Positions 46,777 through 56,694 of a stretch of DNA of 56,955 nt are shown here, in pieces. The stretch lies in contig JADZEY010000017.1 of NCBI GenBank assembly GCA_020850315.1, positions 1-56,955 on the forward strand, in the 5' to 3' direction. Under the pieces are notes generated by a model. The model was not told the DNA's origin. It saw nothing but the letters and a program-made list of their open reading frames with translations, and ran no database searches. Source of the stretch: Armatimonadota bacterium. Its GTDB lineage: Bacteria; Bacteroidota; Ignavibacteria; OLB7. The position numbers and the translations under genes are program-made. Positions within the stretch are counted from its first letter, which is position 1. Every line of letters starts with the position of its first letter.

Positions 46777-47697
46777 TTACCGCAGCATGGAACTGCTGAA
46801 ACGTAGCCCAAGCTGGGTAACGGTTGAACGTTGTGGGAAGTAGCGGGTAAGGTCGTCGGCAAAACGCTCGATGGCAATGTACGGGTGCAATGCTCCAACT
46901 CTCCCCTTCAATCCAATGCCAGCCTCGGCACGGAAGCTGAACGATTCGGCAACACTTCCACCGGGAAACGACCACGCCCCCCAACCGAGAATATATCCCT
47001 GGGCAGCCGTGCCAACCAAGTACGATATCCGTCCCCCTGCAGAAACATTCGCGGCAGCATCGGCAAGGCTACGGCCACGGCTGTTTGCCGGAAAACGGTA
47101 CTCCGATGAAGCCGGATACCAATCGGCGCGGGCATAGGTGGAAATAGAAAGCTGATCTATTGGCCGGAACGTTGGCCCGATGACCGAAACGTAGGGGCCA
47201 CTTAGAATAATCACCCGTTTGGCAATGGCGGTGATGTCAGGGTCGTCGGAATCCAGGGGGTCGGAGTTATCAACATCATGCTTGCATTGATGAATGCCCC
47301 CAAGCTGCATGGTGAATTGGCCAAGTTTTTTGGAAAACACCAACGCTTCCTCCCACCGCACTTGCCGGGGGTTGAAGCCGATGTCGTTCTTGGCGTTGCC
47401 AATCATCTCGTTCCCCAACAGGAGCGAAAGGATCGCATCACCTTCCCAGCGATAGAGTTCGATCACCCCGCCAGCTTTTGTGTTCCAAGCAACTTCGCCA
47501 TCGGTGGAACCAAACCCGCGATTGACCTCCAACATCACCCCGTGCCCCTGCAGAAACCCAGTTGCTTGTGCTGAATCAACGAATGGGTCTAGCAGAACAT
47601 CACGAGTAACCTGAATCTGGGCGGTGGCAACAGCAACGCCGCACAGATGTGCGGCGGCTGCAAGAAAAGCGGCAAGAACCATGGAATAGCGTTTCAC
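46777..47697 (-). CDS. Putative outer-membrane beta-barrel protein
   Basis: 306 residues from GTG 47697, chosen because a GGAGG lies 6 nt upstream; a TTG at 47703 and an ATG at 47682 are also in frame. Signal peptide 'MVLAAFLAAAAHLCGVAVATAQ'. The mature part has alternating polar/aromatic strands typical of small barrels ('GGVIELYRWEGDAILSLLLG', 'GLKGRVGALHPYIAIERF') and ends 'TQLGLRFSSSMLR'. No named family was recognised. It lies between two other minus-strand genes; the DUF4397 gene starts 106 nt downstream. Confidence 0.65.
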   Translation of the reverse strand: MKRYSMVLAAFLAAAAHLCGVAVATAQIQVTRDVLLDPFVDSAQATGFLQGHGVMLEVNRGFGSTDGEVAWNTKAGGVIELYRWEGDAILSLLLGNEMIGNAKNDIGFNPRQVRWEEALVFSKKLGQFTMQLGGIHQCKHDVDNSDPLDSDDPDITAIAKRVIILSGPYVSVIGPTFRPIDQLSISTYARADWYPASSEYRFPANSRGRSLADAAANVSAGGRISYLVGTAAQGYILGWGAWSFPGGSVAESFSFRAEAGIGLKGRVGALHPYIAIERFADDLTRYFPQRSTVTQLGLRFSSSMLR

Positions 47698-47779
47698 TCT
47701 CAACCTCCGATTGTTCCAACGATTGTTCCAAACTGGACACCGGAAGGGCTGAGAAATAACGCAACAGCAGGCGGGCGGC

Positions 47780-49813
47780 TTAGTTCGGACCTCCCCCCCC
47801 CTTCACCGATTCCAGCACCAGCTCGGCAACGTCTTTCACCACCACGCCGCCGTCGGGAAGTTTCGATTTCACGCCGTCGCTCATCATCGTCATGCAGAAC
47901 GGGCAGGCGGTGGCAACCACTTCGGCCCCGGTGTTCAGCGCTTCCTCGGTCCGCTCGATGTTGATCCGCTTCCCCTCGGTTTCCTCCATGAACATCTGCG
48001 CGCCGCCAGCCCCGCAGCAGAACCCACGGCTGCGGTTCCGCTCCATCTCCACAATCTCCACGCCGGGAATGCTTTTCAGCATCTCGCGCGGGGCTTCGTA
48101 GTTGTTGTTGTAGCGGCCAATGTAGCAGCTGTCGTGGTAGGTAACTTTGGCCTGCATCGGGGTCATGGCATTGATCTTCCCTTGCTTCACCATCTGGTCA
48201 ATGAACGTGGTGTGATGCAGCACTTCGTACTTGCCGCCAAACTCCGGATACTCGTTGGCAATCGTGTTGAAGCAGTGCGGGCAGCTTGTGACGATCTTCT
48301 GAACGTTGGCGTTGTTCAGCGTCTCCACGTTCATCTGGATCAGCATCTGCGCCAGATACTCGTTTCCGGCGCGGCGGGCTGGGTCGCCGGTGCATTTTTC
48401 TTCGGTTCCCAGAATCCGGTAGTTCACCCCGGCGATGTCCATCAGTTCGGAGAAGGAGCGGGTGACTTTTTTGTAGCGGTCGTCGTAGGCCCCGGCGCAA
48501 CCAACCCAGAATAGAACCTCACCCTCGTTGTCTTCTTCCACGGTTTTCACTTCGGTCCCTTCGCGCCAGTCGGCACGCTCGCTTGCGCTGAATGCCCACG
48601 GCGTAAAGTTGTTCTCCATGTTCTGGAATGCCGACTGAAGTTGGGGGGGGAAATTGGCATCCATCATCACCATCGAGCGGCGCATATCCACAATCGCCGG
48701 GACGTGTTCGATCATCACCGGGCATTCCTGGATGCAGGCCATGCAGGTGGTGCATTGCCACAGACCTTCCACCGAGACGTAATCGCCGATCAGTTTTTTT
48801 CCGTCATCACCCACCGCTGGCGTTTCCCCGCCTGGCCCGGCTGCAACGCCGTTTTGCGCGGCCATCATCTCCACAAAACTTGGGGCGCGGTCCATCGTCC
48901 GGTGGTGCACTTGCAGGATCACCTCGCGTGGGTCCAGCACCTTGCCTGTGGTGTTTGCTGGGCAAACCGAAGTACACCGTCCACAGTGGGTGCAGGTCAT
49001 CCCGTCCAGCAACTGCTTCCAGGTGAAATCCTCCACATCCACCACGCCAAATTTCTCGATCCCCTCCTCCTCAAAATTGATTTTCTTCAGCGTGTTCACC
49101 GTTTGCAAGCTGCCGAAATAGACGTTGGGGATTGAGGTCATCACGTGCAGATGCTTGGAGTAGGGGAGGTAGTTCATGAAGCCGAGGATGGTGAGAATAT
49201 GGAGCCACCAAGTGACCTCGAACACCACGGTTGCCGTGGCTGGATTACTGAACAGCGGGTGAAGCAGCATTCCAATCGGGCGCACCGCCCAGCCGTGTTC
49301 TTCCCCCGCGCCCAAGCGTGCGGCGTTCATCACCAGAAGCGAGGCCACGATGGTCCCAATCAGCGCAAGGATCAGCATGGCATCTTTTTTCTCGGATTCA
49401 TCCCCCTGCAACCGTTTCACTTTCACCACCGAGCGCCGCCACCAAGCCCAGACCACCCCCACCAGCACCGAAAGGCAGAACACATCCTGCGAGATGGTGA
49501 TGGCCGAGTAGATTGGCCCCAGCCACGCGATGTTCCCGCCGGGGATCAGCCCTTCAATCACCGACTCGATCACCGCCGCCAGCAGCACCAGAAATCCCCA
49601 AAAAATCATGGCGTGAATTGCGCCGGCCACCGGCTCGCGCATCAGTTTCGATTGCCCAATGGCCACCACCAGAACGTTCTTGACCCGTTCCCACACATGG
49701 TCGAAACGGTTCTCCGGCTTCCCGATTTGCAGGTAGCCGATTAACCGGCGAATGTTCCAGAGAATGCCAGCGAAAGCGGCGATAAAAACAACAGCGAAGA
49801 TGATGTGCTTCAT
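47780..49813 (-). CDS. HdrD-like membrane Fe-S oxidoreductase
   Basis: 677 residues. The N-terminal ~230 residues have 5-6 membrane segments like the gamma subunit of nitrate reductase, with His residues suitable for haem ('AIHAMIFWGF', 'WWLHILTILGF'). Two [4Fe-4S] motifs follow, 'CTHCGRCTSVCP' (~274) and 'CTTCMACIQECP' (~356). Two CCG domains come next: 'WVGCAGAYDDRY...CTGDPARRAG...CPHCFN' and 'HDSCYIGRYN...FCCGAGGAQMF...CPFCMTMM'. This is the architecture of quinone-linked oxidoreductases of the HdrD/GlpC-like superfamily. The electron partner is unknown. The extreme C-terminus is coded across a C9 tract (47793-47801). Confidence 0.9.
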   Translation of the reverse strand: MKHIIFAVVFIAAFAGILWNIRRLIGYLQIGKPENRFDHVWERVKNVLVVAIGQSKLMREPVAGAIHAMIFWGFLVLLAAVIESVIEGLIPGGNIAWLGPIYSAITISQDVFCLSVLVGVVWAWWRRSVVKVKRLQGDESEKKDAMLILALIGTIVASLLVMNAARLGAGEEHGWAVRPIGMLLHPLFSNPATATVVFEVTWWLHILTILGFMNYLPYSKHLHVMTSIPNVYFGSLQTVNTLKKINFEEEGIEKFGVVDVEDFTWKQLLDGMTCTHCGRCTSVCPANTTGKVLDPREVILQVHHRTMDRAPSFVEMMAAQNGVAAGPGGETPAVGDDGKKLIGDYVSVEGLWQCTTCMACIQECPVMIEHVPAIVDMRRSMVMMDANFPPQLQSAFQNMENNFTPWAFSASERADWREGTEVKTVEEDNEGEVLFWVGCAGAYDDRYKKVTRSFSELMDIAGVNYRILGTEEKCTGDPARRAGNEYLAQMLIQMNVETLNNANVQKIVTSCPHCFNTIANEYPEFGGKYEVLHHTTFIDQMVKQGKINAMTPMQAKVTYHDSCYIGRYNNNYEAPREMLKSIPGVEIVEMERNRSRGFCCGAGGAQMFMEETEGKRINIERTEEALNTGAEVVATACPFCMTMMSDGVKSKLPDGGVVVKDVAELVLESVKGGGGPN

Positions 49814-49946
49814 GGTTGGTTGGTCGGTTGGTCGGTTGCTTGGCTGTGCGAATATCCACCAGCCAAGCAGAAGCGAAGTAAGGCACTGGCATCACAGCCA
49901 ACAGCGGTTCCCAGAACGTGCTGGCTTTGCCAAACGCGGCCCGAAG

Positions 49947-50957
49947 TTACGGTTCGGAAGCCGAAGGTGAAAGCGTGGGGATGGAGATAGTGGTAAGAAT
50001 CATTGCAGGGGTGATGCTGGTCATGCACTGGTGAGTCCCAATTAGGCAGCGTTCCGGGCCATGGATGTCGCACGGGCGGCACGGAAGCGGGCCGGCCTCC
50101 ACCGCAGAACTCCCCTCCCCTTTCGGCGCAAAACCGAACTCCGGAACCGTTGGCCCAAAGATAGCCGTGACCGGGGTTCCAAGTGCTTCGGCAAGGTGGA
50201 CCGGGGCGCTGTCGTTGGTCACCACGTGGGCCGCCATAGCAATCAGCATCGCCAGTTGGCGCAGCGTGAGTTTGCCGGCAAGGTTGTGGGCATCGGGCAA
50301 TCCGGCTTCGGCGGCAATTTGGGCGCAAAGCTCCCGCTCACCGTCGCTTCCAATCAGCTTCACCGCCGCGCCGCGTTCGGTAAGTTGGCGAGCAACGGCA
50401 GCGTATCCGGCAGCACCCCATCGTTTTGTTGGCCACACCGATCCGGGGGCAATCAGGACAAGCGGGCAGCCATGGGCGGCATACGGAAGCACGGGAAAAA
50501 AATCATGGGGCGAAGTGTGCAGATAGGGCCTGCGGGCTGTGGTGAAGATTCCGGCGCGTTCCAGCAGTGCGGCGTTGCGGTCGGTTTCGTGCTGGGCAAT
50601 CTGGTACTCCACGCTGTCGGTCAGAAGCAACGGCAACTCACTTTGGCGGAATCCGATGCGGCGGGGAATCCCCGCACGCCACGCCAGCAGCCCCGAACGC
50701 GCCGAGCGGTGGGGGATCAGTGCAACGTCGTAGTTCACGTTTCTGATGCTTTCCAGCACTTCGGCAAACCCTCCCTTCCGCTGTTTCTGGAATGGATGCA
50801 GCCAATGGAGTGCGGGATGATTCTCAAACAACTCAGAATATGCAGCCCGCACAACCATACCAACATGAATTTCTGGGCGGGTAGCAATGCCCCGCAGCAA
50901 CCCCGTTGCCAGCACAGCATCGCCCAAAAAACCGGTTTGGATAATCAGAATGTTCAT
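49947..50957 (-). CDS. Glycosyltransferase family 9 (heptosyltransferase-like)
   Basis: 336 residues from ATG 50957; the frame is open to 51041 but the first 28 codons are leader repeats. GT9 features are the opening 'NILIIQTGFLGDAVLATGLLRGI', 'DVALIPHRSARSGLLAWRAGIPRRIGF', 'LVLIAPGSVWPTKRWGAAGYAAVA' (WaaF-like PGSxWPTKRW) and 'HVVTNDSAPVHLAEALGTPVTAIFGPTVPEFGFAP'. It adds heptose or a similar sugar to the LPS inner core from the cytoplasmic side. The C-terminus carries Cys residues ('GPLPCRPCDIHGPERCLIGTHQC'), a common tail in WaaF-type enzymes. Confidence 0.93.
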   Translation of the reverse strand: MNILIIQTGFLGDAVLATGLLRGIATRPEIHVGMVVRAAYSELFENHPALHWLHPFQKQRKGGFAEVLESIRNVNYDVALIPHRSARSGLLAWRAGIPRRIGFRQSELPLLLTDSVEYQIAQHETDRNAALLERAGIFTTARRPYLHTSPHDFFPVLPYAAHGCPLVLIAPGSVWPTKRWGAAGYAAVARQLTERGAAVKLIGSDGERELCAQIAAEAGLPDAHNLAGKLTLRQLAMLIAMAAHVVTNDSAPVHLAEALGTPVTAIFGPTVPEFGFAPKGEGSSAVEAGPLPCRPCDIHGPERCLIGTHQCMTSITPAMILTTISIPTLSPSASEP

Positions 50958-50974
50958 GGTGTGTGTTGGAAAAT

Positions 50975-50997
50975 ATGAAGGAGGAAGGAGGAAGGAT
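50975..50997. repeat. GAAGGAG/GAAGGAT short tandem repeat
   Basis: Three purine-rich heptamers resemble the GAAGGAT repeats at 4162-4190. They lie in the divergent gap (50958-51228) between the GT9 gene and the large repeat protein. Confidence 0.6.
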
Positions 50998-51086
50998 GAT
51001 AAAGGGCGTTCTCCGAGCCTCACCTGTCCTTTGTTTGCCAAGCAAATTACTTGCCGCCGACCACCATTCGCATAACGATTTCAATG

Positions 51087-51094
51087 TATATTTG
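51087..51094 (+). promoter_or_regulatory. -7-like TATATTTG upstream of the large repeat protein
   Basis: TATATTTG matches TAnnTTTG, 134 nt before the ATG at 51229. No -33 partner at the right spacing was found, so only a candidate. Confidence 0.3.
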
Positions 51095-51228
51095 CCGATT
51101 CTAAGTTGTCAGGGGATGGTGCCTTTACGCTGCTCCTTCTTCTTAACCCTGGCAAATCTACTGGCATTTTGCCTTCCCAACGCTTATTCAACAGCAACCA
51201 ATACAGCTTACCAACACCAACGCTCCGG

Positions 51229-54200
51229 ATGAAGACATTGCGAACGACTTTGCTGACGGCTTCGCTTCTGCTGATTGCAGCAACGGCCACACTGATTGCA
51301 CAACCCACGCCAACGCCACACCCAACCGTAAACACCATCGGCAATATGGGAATCGGGACCATGCGTCCTGATTCGTTCAAACTGGAGGTTGCTGGCGGAA
51401 TTGGCCCCAGCACAAGCAACTCCTTCTCGCTTGGTTCCTCAACCCGCCGCTGGGAGGACCTGTTCCTGGGACCCAGCAGCCTTCACATTGGCGAGAACGG
51501 CAGGGAAGGGATTATCGGCTACGATCCCATCACCCAATCCTTCCTTTTTGACCCAGACGGGGATGGCACGTACGAGGCAATCATGGATGCCAACGGCTAC
51601 ATCGCTGTTGGAACCAGCAGCACGCTGAACCCCGTGACCATCGAAGGGGATGCCGACCAGCTTGTGCTGCAACGCAAAACCACCAGCCCAACCCGCGTCA
51701 GCCAAAAATTCAACCTGCTGGGGGACTACTGGCAGATTGGAACCGATAACACCAACAGCGCAGGCCAATTCTTCTTTGATGCCAACGGAACCCGCCGCAT
51801 TGTTTTCAACAAGAACGGGAACGTTGGCATCGGGACCGCCGACCCCAGCGCGTTTATGCTGGAGGTGAACGGGAACGTTGGGCCAAACGTGGATAACACC
51901 TTCGATCTTGGCTCGCAAACCCGCCGCTGGCGCGACCTGTTTGTTGGACCAAACAGCCTCCATCTGGGGGTGTCTGGGAACGAAGCGATGCTCGGCTACG
52001 ACATTGTGAACAACCTACTCACCTTCAACCCCAGCGGCGACGGCACACCGGAAGCTGTGATGAACGACGCAGGAAGCACCGGCTTGGGAACCACAACTCC
52101 ACAAAGCAAACTTGATGTTGAAGGGGGCGCGGCAATCGGCGCAACATATTCCGGCACAACCGCAGCCCCGGCAAACGGATTGCTGGTTGAAGGAAGCACC
52201 GGCTTGGGGACCACAACCCCACAAAGCAAACTTGATGTTGAAGGGGGCGCGGCAATCGGCGCAACCTACGCAGGCACAACCGCCGCCCCGGCCAACGGCC
52301 TGTTGGTGGAAGGAAGCACAGGGTTGGGAACCACAACCCCGCAAAGCAAACTTGATGTTGAAGGCGGTGCAGCAATCGGCGCAACCTACGCAGGCACAAC
52401 CGCCGCCCCGGCCAACGGCCTGTTGGTGGAAGGAAGCACAGGGTTGGGAACCACAACCCCCCAAAGCAAATTGGATGTTGAAGGCGGCGCAGCAATCGGC
52501 GCAACCTACTCCGGCACTACCGCTGCACCTGCCAACGGATTGCTGGTTGAAGGAAACACCGGCTTGGGGACCACAACTCCACAAAGCAAACTTGATGTTG
52601 AAGGCGGCGCAGCAATCGGCGCAACCTACTCCGGCACAACCGCTGCTCCGGCCAACGGATTGCTGGTTGAAGGAAGCACCGGCTTGGGGACCACAACTCC
52701 ACAAAGCAAACTTGATGTTGAAGGCGGAGCCGCAATCGGCGCAACATATTCCGGCACAACCGCTGCACCTGCCAACGGGTTGCTGGTTGAAGGAAGCATG
52801 GGCATTGGAACAACATCACCCAGCGATTTCAAGCTGCAAGTTGCTGGGAATGTTGGGCCGGATGCCGACTACATGTACGACCTGGGCTCCACCGCAAAAC
52901 GCTGGCGCGGACTCTATCTGGATTCAACAGGGCTGAGCATGGGAACCGGAACCAACCAGGGGTTTATCAGCTACAGCACTACAACCAACTCCTTCCGATT
53001 TAACCCCAGCGGTGACGGAACCCCAGAAGCGGTGATGGACATCAACGGCAACTTCTCCGTTGGAACCACCACCACCGACAATCCAGCAACAATCGTTGGC
53101 GACCCCGACCAGCTTGTGTTGCAGCCGAAAGCCGGGGCACCAAACAGCCAGCGCATTGCACGGATGAAGCTGGATGGCCCAGCCAACGACTTCCAACTTG
53201 GAATGCCCGACACCAGCGGGACGCTGATCTTTAACGGCAACGGCGGCGTGCAGAAAATGGCATTGGATCAATCGGGGAACTTGTCGGTGGCGGGGAACAT
53301 CACTCCATCGGCAGCAAACAGAACGATTGGAACCACCAGCACACGCTGGGAAGACCTGTTCGTTGGCCCAACCAGCGTCCATATCGGCAACGCTGCCAGC
53401 GATGAAACCGTGCTGAGTTATGCCAACAGCAGCAGCACCAAACGGATGCAGATAGATGCCGACGGCGACGGCGACAACGAGGCAACGATTACCGGAACGG
53501 GCCGCATGGGAATCGGCACCGATCTTCCCCAAAGCAGTCTTGATGTTGAAGGGGGCGCGGCAATCGGCGCAACCTACTCCGGCACAACCGCCGCACCAAC
53601 CAACGGGCTGTTGGTGGAAGGGAACGTTGGCGTTGGAACAACCTCAACCAGCGATTTCAAACTTCAGGTGGAAGGAACCGTTGGCCCGAACACCGATAAC
53701 TCCTACTCGCTCGGCTCGGCATCCAAGCGGTGGACGAAGGTCTTCACCAGCAGCGGGCTGGATATTAACGGACCGCTGACGGTGGCCGGAAACGCGGGGA
53801 CCGCCGGGCAATATCTTGTCTCGCAAGGTGCCGCCACCGCCCCGACATGGAAGAACATCACCGACACAGCCTGGGGCGTTGCCGGCAACAGCATCACCGA
53901 CGACACCACCCGCTACCTGGGAACCAACAACGCCCAAGACCTTGCCTTCGCTACCGAAGGAATAATCCGCGCTCGCTTCTTGCGCTCGACAAATGTGGCG
54001 CTTGGGGACGAAGGCGCGTTTGTGCCGGAGGAAGATGATGCCATTACTCTTGGCTCCCCAGAACGGCGGTGGAAGTCGCTGTACGTGACCGGTGGAAGCA
54101 TTCATATCGGGAAGTTCGCATCAGAAACTAAAGCCAACCTAAAAGGCGGACCAAGCACGCAAGCGAGCGCGGATGGGGCAACCATCAGCTACGATGATGC

Positions 54201-56595
54201 CAGCGACGTGTTGGTGATTGATAAACCGATCAACAGCGGCGGAACCACACAGCCCGATCTGAACAACGTCTTCTCGCTTGGCTCCACCACCAACCGTTGG
54301 AAAGATCTGTTCCTGGGACCCAGCACCCTCTTCATCGGGACCAGTGCTTCCGACGAAGCGAAGATCAGCTACAACACGGCTGCCAACGAGCTTCGAATTG
54401 ACATGGATAACGCCGGCGGACCGGAGTTCACGTTGACCCAAGCCGGAGGAATCGGCATCACGGGCAAAGCAACATCGGCGGCAACCATTGGCGGCGACCC
54501 TGCCGGAACGCTTACCACCAAAGGCTATGTTGACGGGACCGTCAGTGCTATCACACTAAGCGGTGATGTCACCGGCGCGACCGGCACAACAACCATTGCA
54601 ACCACTGCCGGAACGAACATCGTGGCGGCAATCAATGCCAGCAGCAGCACCATCAACGATTCCCGATTGGCAGCAAGCATCTCACGCGATAGCGAGTCGC
54701 CGGCGGCTGGCGATGTCAGCGGATCGCTGGCGGCTGGCTACAGCGTCAACTCGGTGCAATCGGGCGCGGCGGCCTCCATCATTACTGCCATCAACGCTTC
54801 TGCTGGAAGCATTGATGCTGCCCGCATCGGAAACGGCTTGACGAACACGCAAGTCAACGACGACCTCACGATCAGCGGTGGGACGATCGAGAACTCTCCA
54901 ATCGGAGCAACCACTGCGAGCACCGGACGGTTCACTACCATCACCGGAACCACGCTTCCACCGACCAGCACTTCCACCGATCTCGTCACTTCCAACAGCG
55001 GCGTGCTGGAAACACGAACCATTACTTCGCTGACAGGAGCCATCGGTGTGTCCGCCGATTCCACAGTGGTTGGCAATGGAACAACCGTATCACCGCTTGG
55101 CCTTGATCTTTCAGAGACGAACACCTGGACCGGTGACCAGACCTTCCCGACAACTGCGGCGCAGGGTGATGCGTTGGTTGCTTCAGTGAACGCAGCATCC
55201 ACAACCATCAACGCTACCCAGATCGGGAATGGGTTGACCAACACGCAAGTCAACGACGACCTCACAATCAGTGGCGGGACTATCGAGAACTCTCCAATCG
55301 GAGCAACCACCGCGAGCACCGGACGGTTCACTACCATCACCGGAACCACGCTTCCAACGGCCAGCACTTCCACCGATCTCGTCACTTCCAACAGTGGCGC
55401 ATTGGAGACACGAACAATCGCTTCGCTGACTGGCGTGATCGGCGTTTCGGTTGATTCGACAATCGTTGGAGATGGAACCACCGGAACCGCGCTTGGTGTT
55501 GATCTTTCAGAGACGAACACCTGGACCGGCGACCAGACCTTCCCGACAACTGCGGCGCAGGGTGCCGCGTTGGTTGCTTCGGTGAACGCAGCATCCACAA
55601 CCATCAACGCCACGCAGATTGGGAATGGGTTGACGAACACGCAAGTCAACGACGACCTCACAATCAACGGCGGGACGATCGAGAACTCTCCAATCGGAGC
55701 AACTACCGCGAGCACCGGACGGTTCACTACCATCACCGGAACCACGCTTCCCAGCGGAAGCACCGCCACCGCCATTGTCACTTCCAACAGCGGCGCGCTG
55801 GAAACACGAACCATTACTTCGCTGACAGGAACCATCGGCGTTTCGGTTGATTCGACAATCGTTGGAGATGGAACCACCGGATCACCGCTTGGTGTTGATC
55901 TTTCAGAGACGAACACCTGGACCGGCGACCAGACCTTCCCGACAACTGCGGCGCAGGGTGATGCGTTGATTGCCTCGGTGAACAACGGGACAACCACCAT
56001 CGGCGACGCTCAGTTAGCGGCAAGCATTGCTCGCGACAACGAATCCCCGGCGGCTGGCGATGTCACTGGTTCGCTGACGGGAGGCTACAGCGTCAACTCG
56101 GTGCAATCCGGGGCTGGGGCATCCATCGTCACCGCAATCAACGCCTCGTCCGGAAGCATTGATGCTGCACGAATCGGCAACGGGTTGACCGATGTCCAAG
56201 TAGCCAACACGCTGACGTTGACCGCCGGCTCGATTGATGGAGTTGCCATTGGTGCGACCACCGCATCCACTGGCAAATTCACCACGCTGACGGCAACATC
56301 GGAGACAGTGTTGAGCCACGACAACAGTTTGGTTGGCGATGCAAATGGAACTATTCCGAACGGCACTTCGGTTGCAGTAATTACCAACGGAACCGCCAAC
56401 AGCGACCCCGCAGCGATTACCATCACACTGCCAAGCGCGGTGGTGGGCCAAGTGCTTTGGATTTACAACGCTGATGCCAACGCAACCGCAACCCTTTCCC
56501 CTGCCCCAATGGCTGGTGGAACAACGGTTGCCGCTGGTGGCCGCTTGATGCTGATCTACGTGAACAATGGGACCGCTGGCTGGGTGGCGTGGTAA
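51229..56595 (+). CDS. Giant secreted repeat protein (tail-fibre/adhesin-like)
   Basis: 1788 residues from ATG 51229; the frame is open from 51106 but the signal peptide 'LRTTLLTASLLLIAATATLIAQP' starts here. Region 1 has seven 'GSxxxRWxDLFxG' type modules, most preceded by 'GIGTxxPxxFKLEVxG'. Six 40-residue units 'GLGTTTPQSKLDVEGGAAIG'+'ATYSGTTAAPANGLLVEG' are coded at 52081-52800, with one more at ~53517-53630. Region 2 (54841-56028) has three 132-residue units beginning 'TNTQVNDDLTISGGTIENSP'. The end is 'GRLMLIYVNNGTAGWVAW'. Related modules occur in surface and phage-tail-like fibre proteins of the group. The usual S74 chaperone peptidase and the T9SS sorting domain were not seen. It is followed by a terminator. 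Confidence 0.85.
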   Translation: MKTLRTTLLTASLLLIAATATLIAQPTPTPHPTVNTIGNMGIGTMRPDSFKLEVAGGIGPSTSNSFSLGSSTRRWEDLFLGPSSLHIGENGREGIIGYDPITQSFLFDPDGDGTYEAIMDANGYIAVGTSSTLNPVTIEGDADQLVLQRKTTSPTRVSQKFNLLGDYWQIGTDNTNSAGQFFFDANGTRRIVFNKNGNVGIGTADPSAFMLEVNGNVGPNVDNTFDLGSQTRRWRDLFVGPNSLHLGVSGNEAMLGYDIVNNLLTFNPSGDGTPEAVMNDAGSTGLGTTTPQSKLDVEGGAAIGATYSGTTAAPANGLLVEGSTGLGTTTPQSKLDVEGGAAIGATYAGTTAAPANGLLVEGSTGLGTTTPQSKLDVEGGAAIGATYAGTTAAPANGLLVEGSTGLGTTTPQSKLDVEGGAAIGATYSGTTAAPANGLLVEGNTGLGTTTPQSKLDVEGGAAIGATYSGTTAAPANGLLVEGSTGLGTTTPQSKLDVEGGAAIGATYSGTTAAPANGLLVEGSMGIGTTSPSDFKLQVAGNVGPDADYMYDLGSTAKRWRGLYLDSTGLSMGTGTNQGFISYSTTTNSFRFNPSGDGTPEAVMDINGNFSVGTTTTDNPATIVGDPDQLVLQPKAGAPNSQRIARMKLDGPANDFQLGMPDTSGTLIFNGNGGVQKMALDQSGNLSVAGNITPSAANRTIGTTSTRWEDLFVGPTSVHIGNAASDETVLSYANSSSTKRMQIDADGDGDNEATITGTGRMGIGTDLPQSSLDVEGGAAIGATYSGTTAAPTNGLLVEGNVGVGTTSTSDFKLQVEGTVGPNTDNSYSLGSASKRWTKVFTSSGLDINGPLTVAGNAGTAGQYLVSQGAATAPTWKNITDTAWGVAGNSITDDTTRYLGTNNAQDLAFATEGIIRARFLRSTNVALGDEGAFVPEEDDAITLGSPERRWKSLYVTGGSIHIGKFASETKANLKGGPSTQASADGATISYDDASDVLVIDKPINSGGTTQPDLNNVFSLGSTTNRWKDLFLGPSTLFIGTSASDEAKISYNTAANELRIDMDNAGGPEFTLTQAGGIGITGKATSAATIGGDPAGTLTTKGYVDGTVSAITLSGDVTGATGTTTIATTAGTNIVAAINASSSTINDSRLAASISRDSESPAAGDVSGSLAAGYSVNSVQSGAAASIITAINASAGSIDAARIGNGLTNTQVNDDLTISGGTIENSPIGATTASTGRFTTITGTTLPPTSTSTDLVTSNSGVLETRTITSLTGAIGVSADSTVVGNGTTVSPLGLDLSETNTWTGDQTFPTTAAQGDALVASVNAASTTINATQIGNGLTNTQVNDDLTISGGTIENSPIGATTASTGRFTTITGTTLPTASTSTDLVTSNSGALETRTIASLTGVIGVSVDSTIVGDGTTGTALGVDLSETNTWTGDQTFPTTAAQGAALVASVNAASTTINATQIGNGLTNTQVNDDLTINGGTIENSPIGATTASTGRFTTITGTTLPSGSTATAIVTSNSGALETRTITSLTGTIGVSVDSTIVGDGTTGSPLGVDLSETNTWTGDQTFPTTAAQGDALIASVNNGTTTIGDAQLAASIARDNESPAAGDVTGSLTGGYSVNSVQSGAGASIVTAINASSGSIDAARIGNGLTDVQVANTLTLTAGSIDGVAIGATTASTGKFTTLTATSETVLSHDNSLVGDANGTIPNGTSVAVITNGTANSDPAAITITLPSAVVGQVLWIYNADANATATLSPAPMAGGTTVAAGGRLMLIYVNNGTAGWVAW
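52081..52800. repeat. Six in-frame 120-bp tandem repeats
   Basis: Units start at 52081, 52201, 52321, 52441, 52561 and 52681, each coding 40 residues. Two neighbouring units (from about 52200 and 52320) share long identical stretches, so copy number can change by recombination without breaking the frame. Similarity is high by eye, with differences mostly at third codon positions. Confidence 0.95.
54841..56028. repeat. Three in-frame 396-bp tandem repeats
   Basis: Units start at 54841, 55237 and 55633 (exactly 396 bp, 132 codons each). They are flanked on both sides by a related 'ESPAAGDVxGSL...GYSVNSVQSGA' module (about 54690-54840 and 56041-56190), as if a unit had been amplified between two half-modules. 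Confidence 0.92.
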
Positions 56596-56609
56596 CCTTG
56601 AATCCTACA

Positions 56610-56639
56610 GACTGAGGGAAAAAACATCTTCCCTCAGTC
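56610..56639 (+). terminator. Terminator after the large repeat protein
   Basis: GACTGAGGGAA and TTCCCTCAGTC form a perfect 11-bp stem with an 8-nt loop, 15 nt after the stop. The downstream run is only moderately T-rich (CGGTTCTTTCC). Confidence 0.75.
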
Positions 56640-56694
56640 CGGTTCTTTCCAGCATAGCATCACCGTCCTGATAATACTGGCAGGGATGCGCCCA

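Noticed and set aside
52081-52800. Regular 120-bp repeats resembling an array element
   Set aside because: No short identical repeats with unique spacers; the whole unit is coding and in frame, so this is not CRISPR.
54738-56000. 420-residue open frame on the minus strand
   Set aside because: It is the antisense of the 396-bp coding repeats, with the same periodicity and no start signal; the plus-strand frame continues a signal-peptide protein.
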